Of a stretch of 64,000 bases of DNA, positions 34,992 through 44,061 are shown piece by piece. How positions within the stretch are numbered: position 1 is the first letter of the stretch; each line of letters opens with the position of its first letter. Both the position numbers and the translations under genes were made by a program. Source of the stretch: SVQP01 sp045603085 (GTDB lineage Bacteria > Bacillota > Clostridia > Oscillospirales > CAG-272); the NCBI GenBank assembly GCA_045603085.1, contig JAZULL010000059.1:4031-68030 (forward strand), given 5' to 3'. Under the pieces are notes generated by a model. The model made no database searches and was not told where the DNA came from. It saw only the letters and a list, made by a program, of their open reading frames with translations.

Positions 34992-37900
34992 TTAGTTCTG
35001 CTTACGGGGCGTCAGAGTGATCTCGCCCGTTTCGGGATTGACGGTCAGGATCGCGCCCATCTTGTTGTCACCTGTCAGCTGTGCGCTCACGTTTTCAAGG
35101 CTGATGCCGTCGGTGTTACCCGAGCCTGCGATCAAGCCGTAAACGGCGCTGTCCATGCCGTCCAGATACAGCGAGGGATCAATGAGAAGCTTACCGCTGA
35201 CGGTAACGTTCCGGACGGTTGCCTGCTCGGAGATCGTACCTGCAAACAGACCGATGGTCGAGCCCTGAAGTCTGGAGCCAACGGCGGTGTAGGTCACGTT
35301 TTCAAAGTGCAGGTCGGTAATGCAAGCTCCTGCGCCGATGAATCCGAACAAGCCGCCCTGCTGTGCGCCGTTGGGCTGAACAACAGTAATATTGGACATC
35401 TTGTGGCCGTTACCGATAATTTGTCCGGTAAACTGGTTCTGACCCTTATAGAAGGCCGTGGGCCAGATCGCACCCTTGACAGAGAAGTCAAGGTCTGCCT
35501 CGATGATGTAGTTACCGTCTGCTCTTGCGTGCTTATAAAGCTGCTTGACCGAGCTGATCTTGAACCAACTGCCTTCCCAGAGGTCGACGTACACGTTCAT
35601 GGCAGGAGAGTTGGTCGTGCCGTTTTCGTAGTTGATATCAAGGGTCAAAGGATCGGTCAGAGGCGTGGTCATCTGCACGTCTGCATAGATGGCGTTGGGT
35701 GTGCCCTCCAGCTTGGGGAAGTTACCGCCAAGGGAAATGGCGCCGTTCTTCCATACGGGGATGGAGAGCTTGGAGCTTACGTAGGTCTGGATCAGCGTGG
35801 GGTTGCCGTTCTCGTCGAGAGTGTTGAGGTCGTACAGGTTGAACTGTACGCCGGGCACCCATGCCGCATAAAGCGTCAGGACTGCATCCGAGCCGGACTT
35901 GACGGTCTCGGGATCGACGGTCACGGTATCGGTGTCAAAGTCCCAGCGGCTGGAGTATACCCAGCCCTGCTCTCTGCCGGAGATCTCAGTCAGCTCGCCG
36001 TATTCGTCAAGCGGGCGACCCTGCTGGTCAACTCTGGGCTGACGGTCGGTGTACCAGCCGGCCAAGGTGTAGCCGGGATTGTCCACCACGTAAGCCTGCG
36101 CGCCGCGGAGCTTATCCTGCGGGTCGAGCAGCGAGATGTGGATCTTGCCGTTCTCGTCAACCGTGTAATCGCCGATGGCGAACACGTCAACCACCGTGAC
36201 GTCACGGTTTGCAAAGGTACCGTCACCTGCATCGTAGCGGATGCTGACGTCATAGCCCTGCTTGTCAAGCTGCTTGTAGGGATCCTTCCACTGAGAGCCT
36301 GCGGAGGAGAACAGCGTGCCAAGCATGAGAATGATTGCCGCGCCGATGGCAACAACCGAAATAATGGTGAAGATCTTGCCAAATGGAACGGCGGCAAAGG
36401 CCTGCGCCAGCTTGCCGGGCTTGTTCATGCCTCTGGGCTTGTGGGGCTTGTTCAGCTTGATGGGCTTCTCGGCCTTGGCCTTGACCTTGGCTTTCTGTGC
36501 GGCCTTGAGCTCGGCCAGGTATTCGGGGGTGAAGACCTTGCGGGCAAGGATAAAGCAAGCGATTGCGAGAACCAGCGAGATGACGCCCACGATGGCAAGT
36601 GCGATCGAGAGCACCTTGGTGACCGAAACGCCTGCGGGAGGCTCGGGCGTGGGCTCGGCAGAGCCGGATTCACCCGCAAGGGCCTCCAGATCCGCAATTC
36701 TGCGCTCAGCCTGTGTCAGCTTGTCAAGGTTGTAAACAAGAGCCTTTTGCTCCATGGTGGAGATCTTATCGTAAGCGGCTCTTGCAGCCTCGACCAGCGC
36801 CTTGTCCTCAAGGGTCACCTTTTCGGGGATGGCGTTGATGGCGGCGATGGCTGCCAGCGTGACGTCATCGGCGGCGGCACTGCCGTCAATGAAGGTGTCG
36901 AAATACTGTGCAAAGATGAAGGAATCGTAGTGGTGGCCGTTGACGGGTCTGACCATGGTGATGGGAGAATCAACGTGACCGATATAGTCTACGAAGCTTG
37001 CACCGTAGTAGGTGTTGTGGTAGCTGGTGTCGGCATTCCACATGTAGTACTTGATAATACCCAGACCGGGCTTGGTCAGCGTGGAGCCGTCGGCGGCGTA
37101 GAAGGAGTAGTCGCCGGTTGCGGGGATGTTTTCGTAGCTTTCGTGATACAGCGCGTCGAATTCCTCTTCCAGAATGGGCGCGTTGTAGGACGAGAATACC
37201 ACCAGCTTCAGATCCTCGCAGTCATAGAAGGCCTTGTGGCCGATAGAGGCCAGCGTATAGGGCAGGGTGACCTGCTTTACGGGAGCGCCCGCAAAGGCCA
37301 TGGCCGAGATGCGGACGGTGCCGTCGGCAACCGTGACAGAGGTATCGTCGCCGGTATAGGCGATCAGCTCAAGGCCCTTGGGCACGACGCGGTAGAGGTT
37401 ACCGTCGATGACGCGGACGTTGTCGCTGATATCGTAGGTGTAAACGGTGGAGATATACTCCTTGCCGTTGAAGGTCAGGGTCTCGGTGCTCGAGAGCTTG
37501 GTAAGGCGGCACATTGCAAACGGGTTGTCGCCCATATCGGTCAGTGCCGAGCCCAGCGTCAGGGCAAAGTCTGCCATGGTGTCCTTATAGAAGGCGTGCG
37601 TACCGATATAGGAAGCACCCGACAGATCGGCACCGGGCAGGATGGAGTACGCAAAGGCGTAATCGCCAACGTGGGAGACGTTTTGCATGCCGCTCACGGC
37701 AGAAAGCTTGGTGTCGTAAGCGAATGCGCCCTCGGATACCGTCACGCCGCTCTGACCAAAGGTGACGGAAGACAGCTGCTCGCAGTAAGCAAAGGCGTAA
37801 GTGCCGATGCTTTTGATGCTGTCAAGCTTCAGCGAGGAAAGCGCGGTGGTGTAGAAGGTGTTACTGCCGATGTCGGTGACCCCTTCGAGGTTGATCTCGG

Positions 37901-40900
37901 AGAGGTTGCGGCAGTACAGGAACGCCTTGTCGGGAATGACCTTGACGTCTGCACCCAGCGTGACCTTTTCAAGCAGCTGGCAGTAAGCAAAGGCTTCCGT
38001 GCCCATGGAGGTCAGGCTGTTGAGCTTGACCGAGGTAAAGATGGGAGCAAAGTATCTGTATACGTATTCGCCGTTGACGTCCACCACGGGCGAGGTGAGG
38101 TTTTCGTCGTAGTAGTCGTTGTAGACCTCGCCCGAGAAGGCGTACGCGCCGATAGAGGTGACGCCGGACAGGTCGATATCCGAAAGACTTGCGGCGTTGT
38201 AGAATGCATAGTCTCCAATGCTGACGCCGCTGCCCAGCGTGACGCTCTGCAGCTTGACAGCACCCCAGAAGGCGCGGTTGCCGATCTGCACGTTGTCGCC
38301 GACGGTCAGAGAGGTCAGGGGGGACTTGAAGGCTACGTAGTAAACGTAGGAGAACAAATCGTTGGGCATGCTCTCGCTTCGGATCTCCATATTGCGGTTG
38401 CTGAGCAATGCGAAGGCGTCGTCGCCCAGCACAACGTCAGCACCTACCGTAACGCTTTCCAGGCCGATACACTCGGAGAACGCGCCTTTGCCGACCTTGA
38501 TGCCGTCGGGCAGGGTAACGCTTGTCAGACCCGAGCCGCTAAAGGCGTAGTCGCCGATGGCGGAAAGACCTGCAAACGAGGGAGCAACGGTCAGCTTGGA
38601 GCAACCGTCAAAGGCGTGCTCGCCAATCTCGGTCAGCTGACCCAGCGTGACGGTTGTCAGCTTGGAGCAGCCCGCAAATGCGTAAGGGGAGAGCTTGGTA
38701 ACGCCGGGGAGCACCACCGAGGTGACGTTGGCGTTGCCCGAGAACGCACCCGTGCCGATGGCGGTGACGTTGAGATCGGGTGCAAACTCGCCCTTGGTTG
38801 CGGGAGCAACCAGGATCAGCGTGCTGTTGGTCTTATCAACAATGTAAGAGAGGTTTTCGCCGGTAACAAAGCGAGTGTTGGCCGCGTCGATGTTGATCGA
38901 GCTCAGCTTTGTGCCGCCAAAGGCGTTTTCGTTGATGACCGCAACGTCCTTGCCAAGCGTCACCTTTTCCAGCTTCTTGGCACCCTGGAATGCACCCGTG
39001 GGCACGACGGCGGTGTTGAGCGTGACCTCGGTCAGCGACTCGCAGCCCGCAAAGGCGTACATACCCAGCTTATAGATGGGAGCGTTGATGGTCAGCTTTT
39101 TGAGTGAAGAGTTGTTTGCAAACGCGTGCTTACCGATCGACTGAATGCTCTCGGAGAGCGTCAGGCTGCTCAGCGAGCGGTTGCCTGCAAATGCATAGTC
39201 GGCAATGGCAACTGCGCTGTCCAGCTTGACAGAGCCGGTCAGGGCACAGCCCTCAAACGCGCTTTCATTGATAAATTTCACGTTTTCCAGACCAACGACG
39301 GTTTTAAGCGAGGTACAGCCGTAGAATGCACCCCAGTCGATACGGGTCAGGGTGGAGGGCAGTACCACGCGCTCAAGCGCGGTCAGGTTTGCAAAAGCGT
39401 AGGACGAAATGGTCTCAACGCCCTCGGGGATGACGACTTCCTTGATGGTGTCCTCACCGATATACCAGATCTTGGAGTATTCGGGGTTTTCCTCGGTGAT
39501 CTCCTCGGGAAGCTTGTCGATATAGTCGTAGTTGGAGAATGCGAACTGGCCGATCTCGGTCAGAGAAAGGCTTTCGGGAATGACGACTGTGCCGCCAAGG
39601 CCGAAGTAATTCTGCAGCACGGGGCCGCTCGTCACATAGGGATCCTTGACCTCAATGCTGATCGATTTGGAGTAGTAGGTAGACTTGCCGTCCATGACCA
39701 CGCTTGCGGTGACCGAGGCAAAGCCTTCCTTTTGCGCTACGATAGTGCCGGTTTTGGCATCCACCGTCACGATATCGGGGTTGGAGGATTCCCAGACCAC
39801 CTTGGTGTCGTCGGGGAAATAAGCGTCCAGCTTATAGCGCACCGTCACCGACTCGGAGGGGTACATTTCAAAGCGATAATTGGTGGAGCCGAACTTGGCC
39901 TCGTCACCCGTTACGCCCAGCTCGCGGTCGGAGGAGTTGACGAAATAGAAGGCCTTGTCCACGAAATAGCCGGTCAGATCAAAGAAATCGGTGACGGGCT
40001 TGTCGTATTGCACGTATCCCGCGTCGCCCTCGGAGAGCACCTTGACGCGGAATTCGTAGTAGCTCTTGGAGTCATTGGGGTCGGTGATACGGATACGGGT
40101 CACCGTACCGGGTGTGACGGGCACCAGTGTGTTGCCCACGATCTTGACGTTATCGGGATTGAAGGTAACGTAGTCGAGCAGCTCGCTCCAGGAGGAGTCG
40201 GGATACAGGACGGGATTGAGCTCGTAGGTCTGATAGGGAGAGAGCTCCAGCACCGGCATGTTCTGCTCGGGGGTGGGAACGAATCCCTCAAACTCGGGCA
40301 GGTAGAAGTCAACGTACTCGTCGGGCAGACCGATCTCGTAGGTGGCCTCGTTCATGGCGTAGTCGTAGCAGGTCAGCGCAAAGGTGTTTTTGTGCGCCGC
40401 ACCGGACTTGATATCGTCCACGTAGTCGGTCAGCTCAATGATGACGTCGGTGGTGTTGTTATACTCCGAGTAGATGGCGGTTACGTACTTGCCAAAGGAC
40501 TTGAAGATGTAGCCGGTGTCGGTCAGGGTCACGTAGCCTGCCTGATAGCCCATGGAGTAGTGGTTATCGTAGATCGAGACCTTGGCGTACAGACGGTTGA
40601 CCTGGCTGGACTTGTCGTATTCGGTATAGTAGACGCAGTCGGTCACGGCAGGTGCTTCGAAGTCTGTATAAAGCGGGAAGGTCATGGTGTTGCGCAGGTT
40701 GGTGTCCGCGCCACCGTCGCCGTAGTCCAGAAGACCCTTGATGGTGACGGTGTATTTGGTGTTGTTCTTGAGATTTTGCTCAATGGCGGAGAAGCCAACA
40801 TCTAAGTTTGCGGGGAAGATCGTGGGACCGCCGTCCGAATAGGCTTTGCGGATATATTCCGCTGTGCGCTCGAATACCACCTCGCCGGTTGCATCGTCGG

Positions 40901-43715
40901 TGATGGTGATCTTCATTTCCTTGGCACCGCGGAGCATGCCCATCCAGACGTATTCCAGCGAGTTGATCGCGCCCTCCTGATTGGACAGCGAGATGTAGTC
41001 GCGGTTTGCCGAGATCTTCTTGGATGCGGGATCCTGAATGAAGTAGAAGGAGCCAAGGAAGCTTACGTAGTCGCCGTACAGAGAGCCGATGGGACGGGAA
41101 GCGTAAGCGTCGGGCATGGTCTTGTCCTCAAAGTCGATGGCGTCGTCCAGCTCGTCCTTGTTGGTTTCAAAGTACTCAAGGTCGAACATGGGAGCGCGCG
41201 TCCAGTCGCCGTAGAATACAAGGAAGGGGCAGCCCAGATCGACCGTGCCCTCGCCCTGCGCGTCGAGCTGCACAAAGCCCTCAACGTACATGCCGTTCTC
41301 AAAGGACTCGTCCAGATACTTTCTGTCGGCGTCGCTCAGTGTCAGGGTCAGCTCCACGTCGGCAGTCTGACCTGCCTGTACGGTCACGCTCTGACCGTTC
41401 TGCTGGCCGTTTGCGACAGAGGAAACGTTGACGCTGACGCCCTCGAGCAGATAACCCTCCTCGGTGACCACGGTCTTGCCGTCCACCGTCTTGGTCTCGC
41501 TGACGCCCTCGGTCATGACAATTGCGGAAATATCATAGGTTAAGGCAGTAGAACCAAAGTTGACAATAGAGAATTTCAGGACGTAAACGCCTTCCTTGGA
41601 AGGATCGTCGCCAAGCTCGATCTTGGATTTGTCCATGACAGAGCCGTCCTTACGGCTGTAGGTCTGAATGTATGCGGTGGTCAGCGCGCACTCGTCAAGG
41701 TTGGCAAGACCTGCGCCCTGCTTTCTGACCGAGTAGGGCAGACCGTTCTTGCCCAGCACCACGTCTGCGGTGGACATCAGCAGTCTGTTGACCAGAGCCG
41801 CCACCTCGACGTCGTTCTTGGCAAGGTGAGAGAGGTTCTCCTTGACGTACTGGCGGAGCAGTGCAACAACACCCGACATGTTGGGCGTTGCCATGGAGGT
41901 ACCCGAAATGCGGTCGTAATCCTGACCGGGAACAGCCGAGAGGATGGATCCGCCGTGTGCGGTGATCTCGGGCTTGATCTCCAGGTCGGGCGTGGGGCCC
42001 CAGGAGGAGAAGCCGGACATGAAGGGGCCGGAGGTCTGGGCGCGGCTGAACACGATAGTGCCCTTGCCCTGCGCGGCCAGCATCTCGCCGTCGTCCTGGC
42101 TGATCGAGCAGGAGGGAATGGTGGCGTCGCCAACGTTCATGCGGATCTCACCGGACACGTTGTTGTAAATGATGACGGCGGCCGCACCCTTGGCCTGTGC
42201 AACGTTGACCTTTTCCTCAAAGGTGGTAGAGCCTCTGGCAACCAGCGCGACCTTGCCGGTCACGTCAATGCCGGTATAGTCAGCCGAGCGGCCTGCGCCG
42301 GGGATGAGAACGAATTCCAGCTCCAGCGAGTCAACGCCCTCGGGGAGCACGTCCTCCACCAGCTCCTTTGCCTCGCCCGCTCTGTCTGCGGAGTCGGTAA
42401 AGTAGATGATCTTGCCGTTGTACATCATGTAAGGGGTCTTTGCACCCTCGATCGACGCGACGCAGAGTGCGCCCGCGTAGGTGGAGGGAGAGCCGACGGT
42501 TGCGGAGTCGGGATTGGAGGTCAGTCCAAGGTTACCGTTCTTCTCCGAGCCGTAGGTGGAGTTGTAGCTGTTGGAGGCTGCAACCACCAGGCTGATGCCG
42601 GCCTCGCGGATGTGGTCGTAAACGCCTGCGATCTGTTCCTTTTCGTTCTCGGTCGAGAAGCCGCAGGAGGTACCGATCGAGAGGTTGATGACGTCAACGC
42701 CCAGCACCACGCAGTCCTCCAGCGCGCCAAGGATCCAGGAGGTGCGCGCCTGGGTGTCGGTATCCGAGAAGATCTTCATGGCCACCAGCTGTGCGTTGGG
42801 AGCGACGCCGGTGATGGTGTCGTCGCGGCCTACGATGATACCCGATACGTGCGTACCGTGGTCGGACTGGATGGGGTAAACGTCCGAGTCTCTGTCGGCG
42901 TAGTCAAAGCTGTAGGGGACTTTTTCGCTGATGTAGACGTCCGAGGCGGTCAGACCGCTCTGGATGCCCGAGGCCTCGGTCTTGCCGACCAGACCCTCAA
43001 CGTCGGCAAAGGTCATGCCCAGCTTGCTGCGGTCGGCGGTAAAGTTATTTACCGAGAAGGCGGTGTGGTAGTAGTCCAGACCCGTGTCCAGAACTGCCAC
43101 GACCATGCCGGTGCCGTCGTAAGCGAAATCGGAGGAGTCGAAAATACCGGTCTCGTAAACGTCCACCACGTTTTCCACCAGCTTGGTCTCTGCGGGCAGA
43201 TAGACCTCACCGACGATGGCGGTAGCCTGACCGTCAAGCAGCTCGTCAACCTTGTCCAGGTCGCCTGCCTTGACGGTGATCTCAAAGCCCGAGAGCACGG
43301 TGTCGTATTCCAAGCCGCGGTCATAGTCCAGCCCTGCCGCATCCAGTGTGGCAAGCAGCTGTGCTCTCTTGGCCGCGATGCGGCTTTTGACGTCTGCGGC
43401 CGCCGCGGACTGTGCATATTCGGACAGCGACAGGTCGGTGTCGGCGTCCTTATAAGCGTCCATGACGGTGGGAAGATCGGTTTTGATGATCAGGGAAATG
43501 ATGTCCGTATCCGACACGGTGTCGGGGAGCTTGTGCACCACGTTTTTATCGAAAAGGTCTTCGATATTGGTCTGCACGTCGCCGTCGAACAGCCCGATAT
43601 AATCCGAGCGCTCGGTTCCGGCAACCGTGACAGAGGACATGGTCAGAAGCATGGACAGCACCACGGTCAGAACGACCGCGGCCGTGATCACCCTTGCAAG
43701 TGTTTTCTTGTTCAT
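34992..43715 (-). CDS. Giant membrane-anchored subtilase with leucine-rich repeats
   Basis: 2907 residues from Met at 43715, chosen because a signal-anchor (ARVITAAVVLTVVLSMLLTM) starts there; upstream Met codons lack a ribosome site. S8 peptidase domain (~190-680) with the full triad D210 (VLDTGLD), H286 (DHGTHVSGI) and S607 (GTSMATPNMSGV), and a PA-type insertion (~450-560). Then Fn3-like/beta domains, a Big_2 domain (~1290-1355), BspA-type LRR_5 repeats (~1375-2190), a helical FIVAR-like segment (~2290-2345), membrane spans at ~2364-2393 and ~2446-2468 around a basic loop, and a ~440-residue C-terminal domain with a YTLAGWYT repeat. First gene of the operon with oppABCDF. Likely digests external protein for peptide uptake. 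Confidence 0.92.
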   Translation of the reverse strand: MNKKTLARVITAAVVLTVVLSMLLTMSSVTVAGTERSDYIGLFDGDVQTNIEDLFDKNVVHKLPDTVSDTDIISLIIKTDLPTVMDAYKDADTDLSLSEYAQSAAAADVKSRIAAKRAQLLATLDAAGLDYDRGLEYDTVLSGFEITVKAGDLDKVDELLDGQATAIVGEVYLPAETKLVENVVDVYETGIFDSSDFAYDGTGMVVAVLDTGLDYYHTAFSVNNFTADRSKLGMTFADVEGLVGKTEASGIQSGLTASDVYISEKVPYSFDYADRDSDVYPIQSDHGTHVSGIIVGRDDTITGVAPNAQLVAMKIFSDTDTQARTSWILGALEDCVVLGVDVINLSIGTSCGFSTENEKEQIAGVYDHIREAGISLVVAASNSYNSTYGSEKNGNLGLTSNPDSATVGSPSTYAGALCVASIEGAKTPYMMYNGKIIYFTDSADRAGEAKELVEDVLPEGVDSLELEFVLIPGAGRSADYTGIDVTGKVALVARGSTTFEEKVNVAQAKGAAAVIIYNNVSGEIRMNVGDATIPSCSISQDDGEMLAAQGKGTIVFSRAQTSGPFMSGFSSWGPTPDLEIKPEITAHGGSILSAVPGQDYDRISGTSMATPNMSGVVALLRQYVKENLSHLAKNDVEVAALVNRLLMSTADVVLGKNGLPYSVRKQGAGLANLDECALTTAYIQTYSRKDGSVMDKSKIELGDDPSKEGVYVLKFSIVNFGSTALTYDISAIVMTEGVSETKTVDGKTVVTEEGYLLEGVSVNVSSVANGQQNGQSVTVQAGQTADVELTLTLSDADRKYLDESFENGMYVEGFVQLDAQGEGTVDLGCPFLVFYGDWTRAPMFDLEYFETNKDELDDAIDFEDKTMPDAYASRPIGSLYGDYVSFLGSFYFIQDPASKKISANRDYISLSNQEGAINSLEYVWMGMLRGAKEMKITITDDATGEVVFERTAEYIRKAYSDGGPTIFPANLDVGFSAIEQNLKNNTKYTVTIKGLLDYGDGGADTNLRNTMTFPLYTDFEAPAVTDCVYYTEYDKSSQVNRLYAKVSIYDNHYSMGYQAGYVTLTDTGYIFKSFGKYVTAIYSEYNNTTDVIIELTDYVDDIKSGAAHKNTFALTCYDYAMNEATYEIGLPDEYVDFYLPEFEGFVPTPEQNMPVLELSPYQTYELNPVLYPDSSWSELLDYVTFNPDNVKIVGNTLVPVTPGTVTRIRITDPNDSKSYYEFRVKVLSEGDAGYVQYDKPVTDFFDLTGYFVDKAFYFVNSSDRELGVTGDEAKFGSTNYRFEMYPSESVTVRYKLDAYFPDDTKVVWESSNPDIVTVDAKTGTIVAQKEGFASVTASVVMDGKSTYYSKSISIEVKDPYVTSGPVLQNYFGLGGTVVIPESLSLTEIGQFAFSNYDYIDKLPEEITEENPEYSKIWYIGEDTIKEVVIPEGVETISSYAFANLTALERVVLPSTLTRIDWGAFYGCTSLKTVVGLENVKFINESAFEGCALTGSVKLDSAVAIADYAFAGNRSLSSLTLSESIQSIGKHAFANNSSLKKLTINAPIYKLGMYAFAGCESLTEVTLNTAVVPTGAFQGAKKLEKVTLGKDVAVINENAFGGTKLSSINIDAANTRFVTGENLSYIVDKTNSTLILVAPATKGEFAPDLNVTAIGTGAFSGNANVTSVVLPGVTKLSPYAFAGCSKLTTVTLGQLTEIGEHAFDGCSKLTVAPSFAGLSAIGDYAFSGSGLTSVTLPDGIKVGKGAFSECIGLESVTVGADVVLGDDAFALLSNRNMEIRSESMPNDLFSYVYYVAFKSPLTSLTVGDNVQIGNRAFWGAVKLQSVTLGSGVSIGDYAFYNAASLSDIDLSGVTSIGAYAFSGEVYNDYYDENLTSPVVDVNGEYVYRYFAPIFTSVKLNSLTSMGTEAFAYCQLLEKVTLGADVKVIPDKAFLYCRNLSEINLEGVTDIGSNTFYTTALSSLKLDSIKSIGTYAFAYCEQLSSVTFGQSGVTVSEGAFAYDTKLSAVSGMQNVSHVGDYAFAYSILPGADLSGASYIGTHAFYKDTMADFALTLGSALTDMGDNPFAMCRLTKLSSTETLTFNGKEYISTVYTYDISDNVRVIDGNLYRVVPKGLELIAYTGDDTSVTVADGTVRISAMAFAGAPVKQVTLPYTLASIGHKAFYDCEDLKLVVFSSYNAPILEEEFDALYHESYENIPATGDYSFYAADGSTLTKPGLGIIKYYMWNADTSYHNTYYGASFVDYIGHVDSPITMVRPVNGHHYDSFIFAQYFDTFIDGSAAADDVTLAAIAAINAIPEKVTLEDKALVEAARAAYDKISTMEQKALVYNLDKLTQAERRIADLEALAGESGSAEPTPEPPAGVSVTKVLSIALAIVGVISLVLAIACFILARKVFTPEYLAELKAAQKAKVKAKAEKPIKLNKPHKPRGMNKPGKLAQAFAAVPFGKIFTIISVVAIGAAIILMLGTLFSSAGSQWKDPYKQLDKQGYDVSIRYDAGDGTFANRDVTVVDVFAIGDYTVDENGKIHISLLDPQDKLRGAQAYVVDNPGYTLAGWYTDRQPRVDQQGRPLDEYGELTEISGREQGWVYSSRWDFDTDTVTVDPETVKSGSDAVLTLYAAWVPGVQFNLYDLNTLDENGNPTLIQTYVSSKLSIPVWKNGAISLGGNFPKLEGTPNAIYADVQMTTPLTDPLTLDINYENGTTNSPAMNVYVDLWEGSWFKISSVKQLYKHARADGNYIIEADLDFSVKGAIWPTAFYKGQNQFTGQIIGNGHKMSNITVVQPNGAQQGGLFGFIGAGACITDLHFENVTYTAVGSRLQGSTIGLFAGTISEQATVRNVTVSGKLLIDPSLYLDGMDSAVYGLIAGSGNTDGISLENVSAQLTGDNKMGAILTVNPETGEITLTPRKQN

Positions 43716-43788
43716 GTTGCGTTCTTTGCCTTTCTTTGTTTCTGCCGATTTTTTACGAGATATCATAAAAATGACGATATATACAATA

Positions 43789-43817
43789 ATTATATCACAA
43801 ACAGAAAAAAAGAGCAA
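43789..43817 (-). promoter_or_regulatory. Promoter of the subtilase-opp operon
   Basis: On the minus strand TTGCTC (43812-43817), a 17-nt spacer and TATAAT (43789-43794). Leader ~70 nt, consistent with the start at 43715. The 346-nt gap to the divergent gene holds this promoter, the opposite one at 43933, and A/T-rich DNA. Confidence 0.7.
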
Positions 43818-43932
43818 GGGCTTTGTTCAATATATAATTATATATGTAGCATAAATTAAACGGTCTTACGGTAAAGGTAATAGGGAAACTCTACAAAAAA
43901 ACCGACCCCGAAAGGCAAAAATTCAAATCCTC

Positions 43933-43961
43933 TTGATTTATTCGCCGCTTTGTGATACAAT
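43933..43961 (+). promoter_or_regulatory. Promoter of the thioredoxin-like lipoprotein gene
   Basis: TTGATT (43933-43938), a 17-nt spacer and TACAAT (43956-43961). It gives a ~95-nt leader containing the hairpin at 43995-44009. Confidence 0.75.
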
Positions 43962-43994
43962 AGTACCAACAATATACTATTTTATAATCGGTGA

Positions 43995-44009
43995 GTCTGC
44001 GCGGCAGAC
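43995..44009 (+). other. Leader hairpin before the thioredoxin-like lipoprotein
   Basis: GTCTGC / GCAGAC with a GCG loop, extended by outer TCGGT / ACCGA pairs. No T-run, so not a terminator. It lies between promoter and ribosome site. Confidence 0.4.
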
Positions 44010-44061
44010 GGACCGATACGGCATTTTGAAGAAATTCAGTACGTAAAACAGGAGAAAACAC

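Noticed and set aside
34830..40805. Two very long plus-strand open frames (about 1425 and 559 codons) opposite the subtilase gene
   Set aside because: Mirror images of the subtilase and oppA coding frames caused by codon bias; no start signals or domains.
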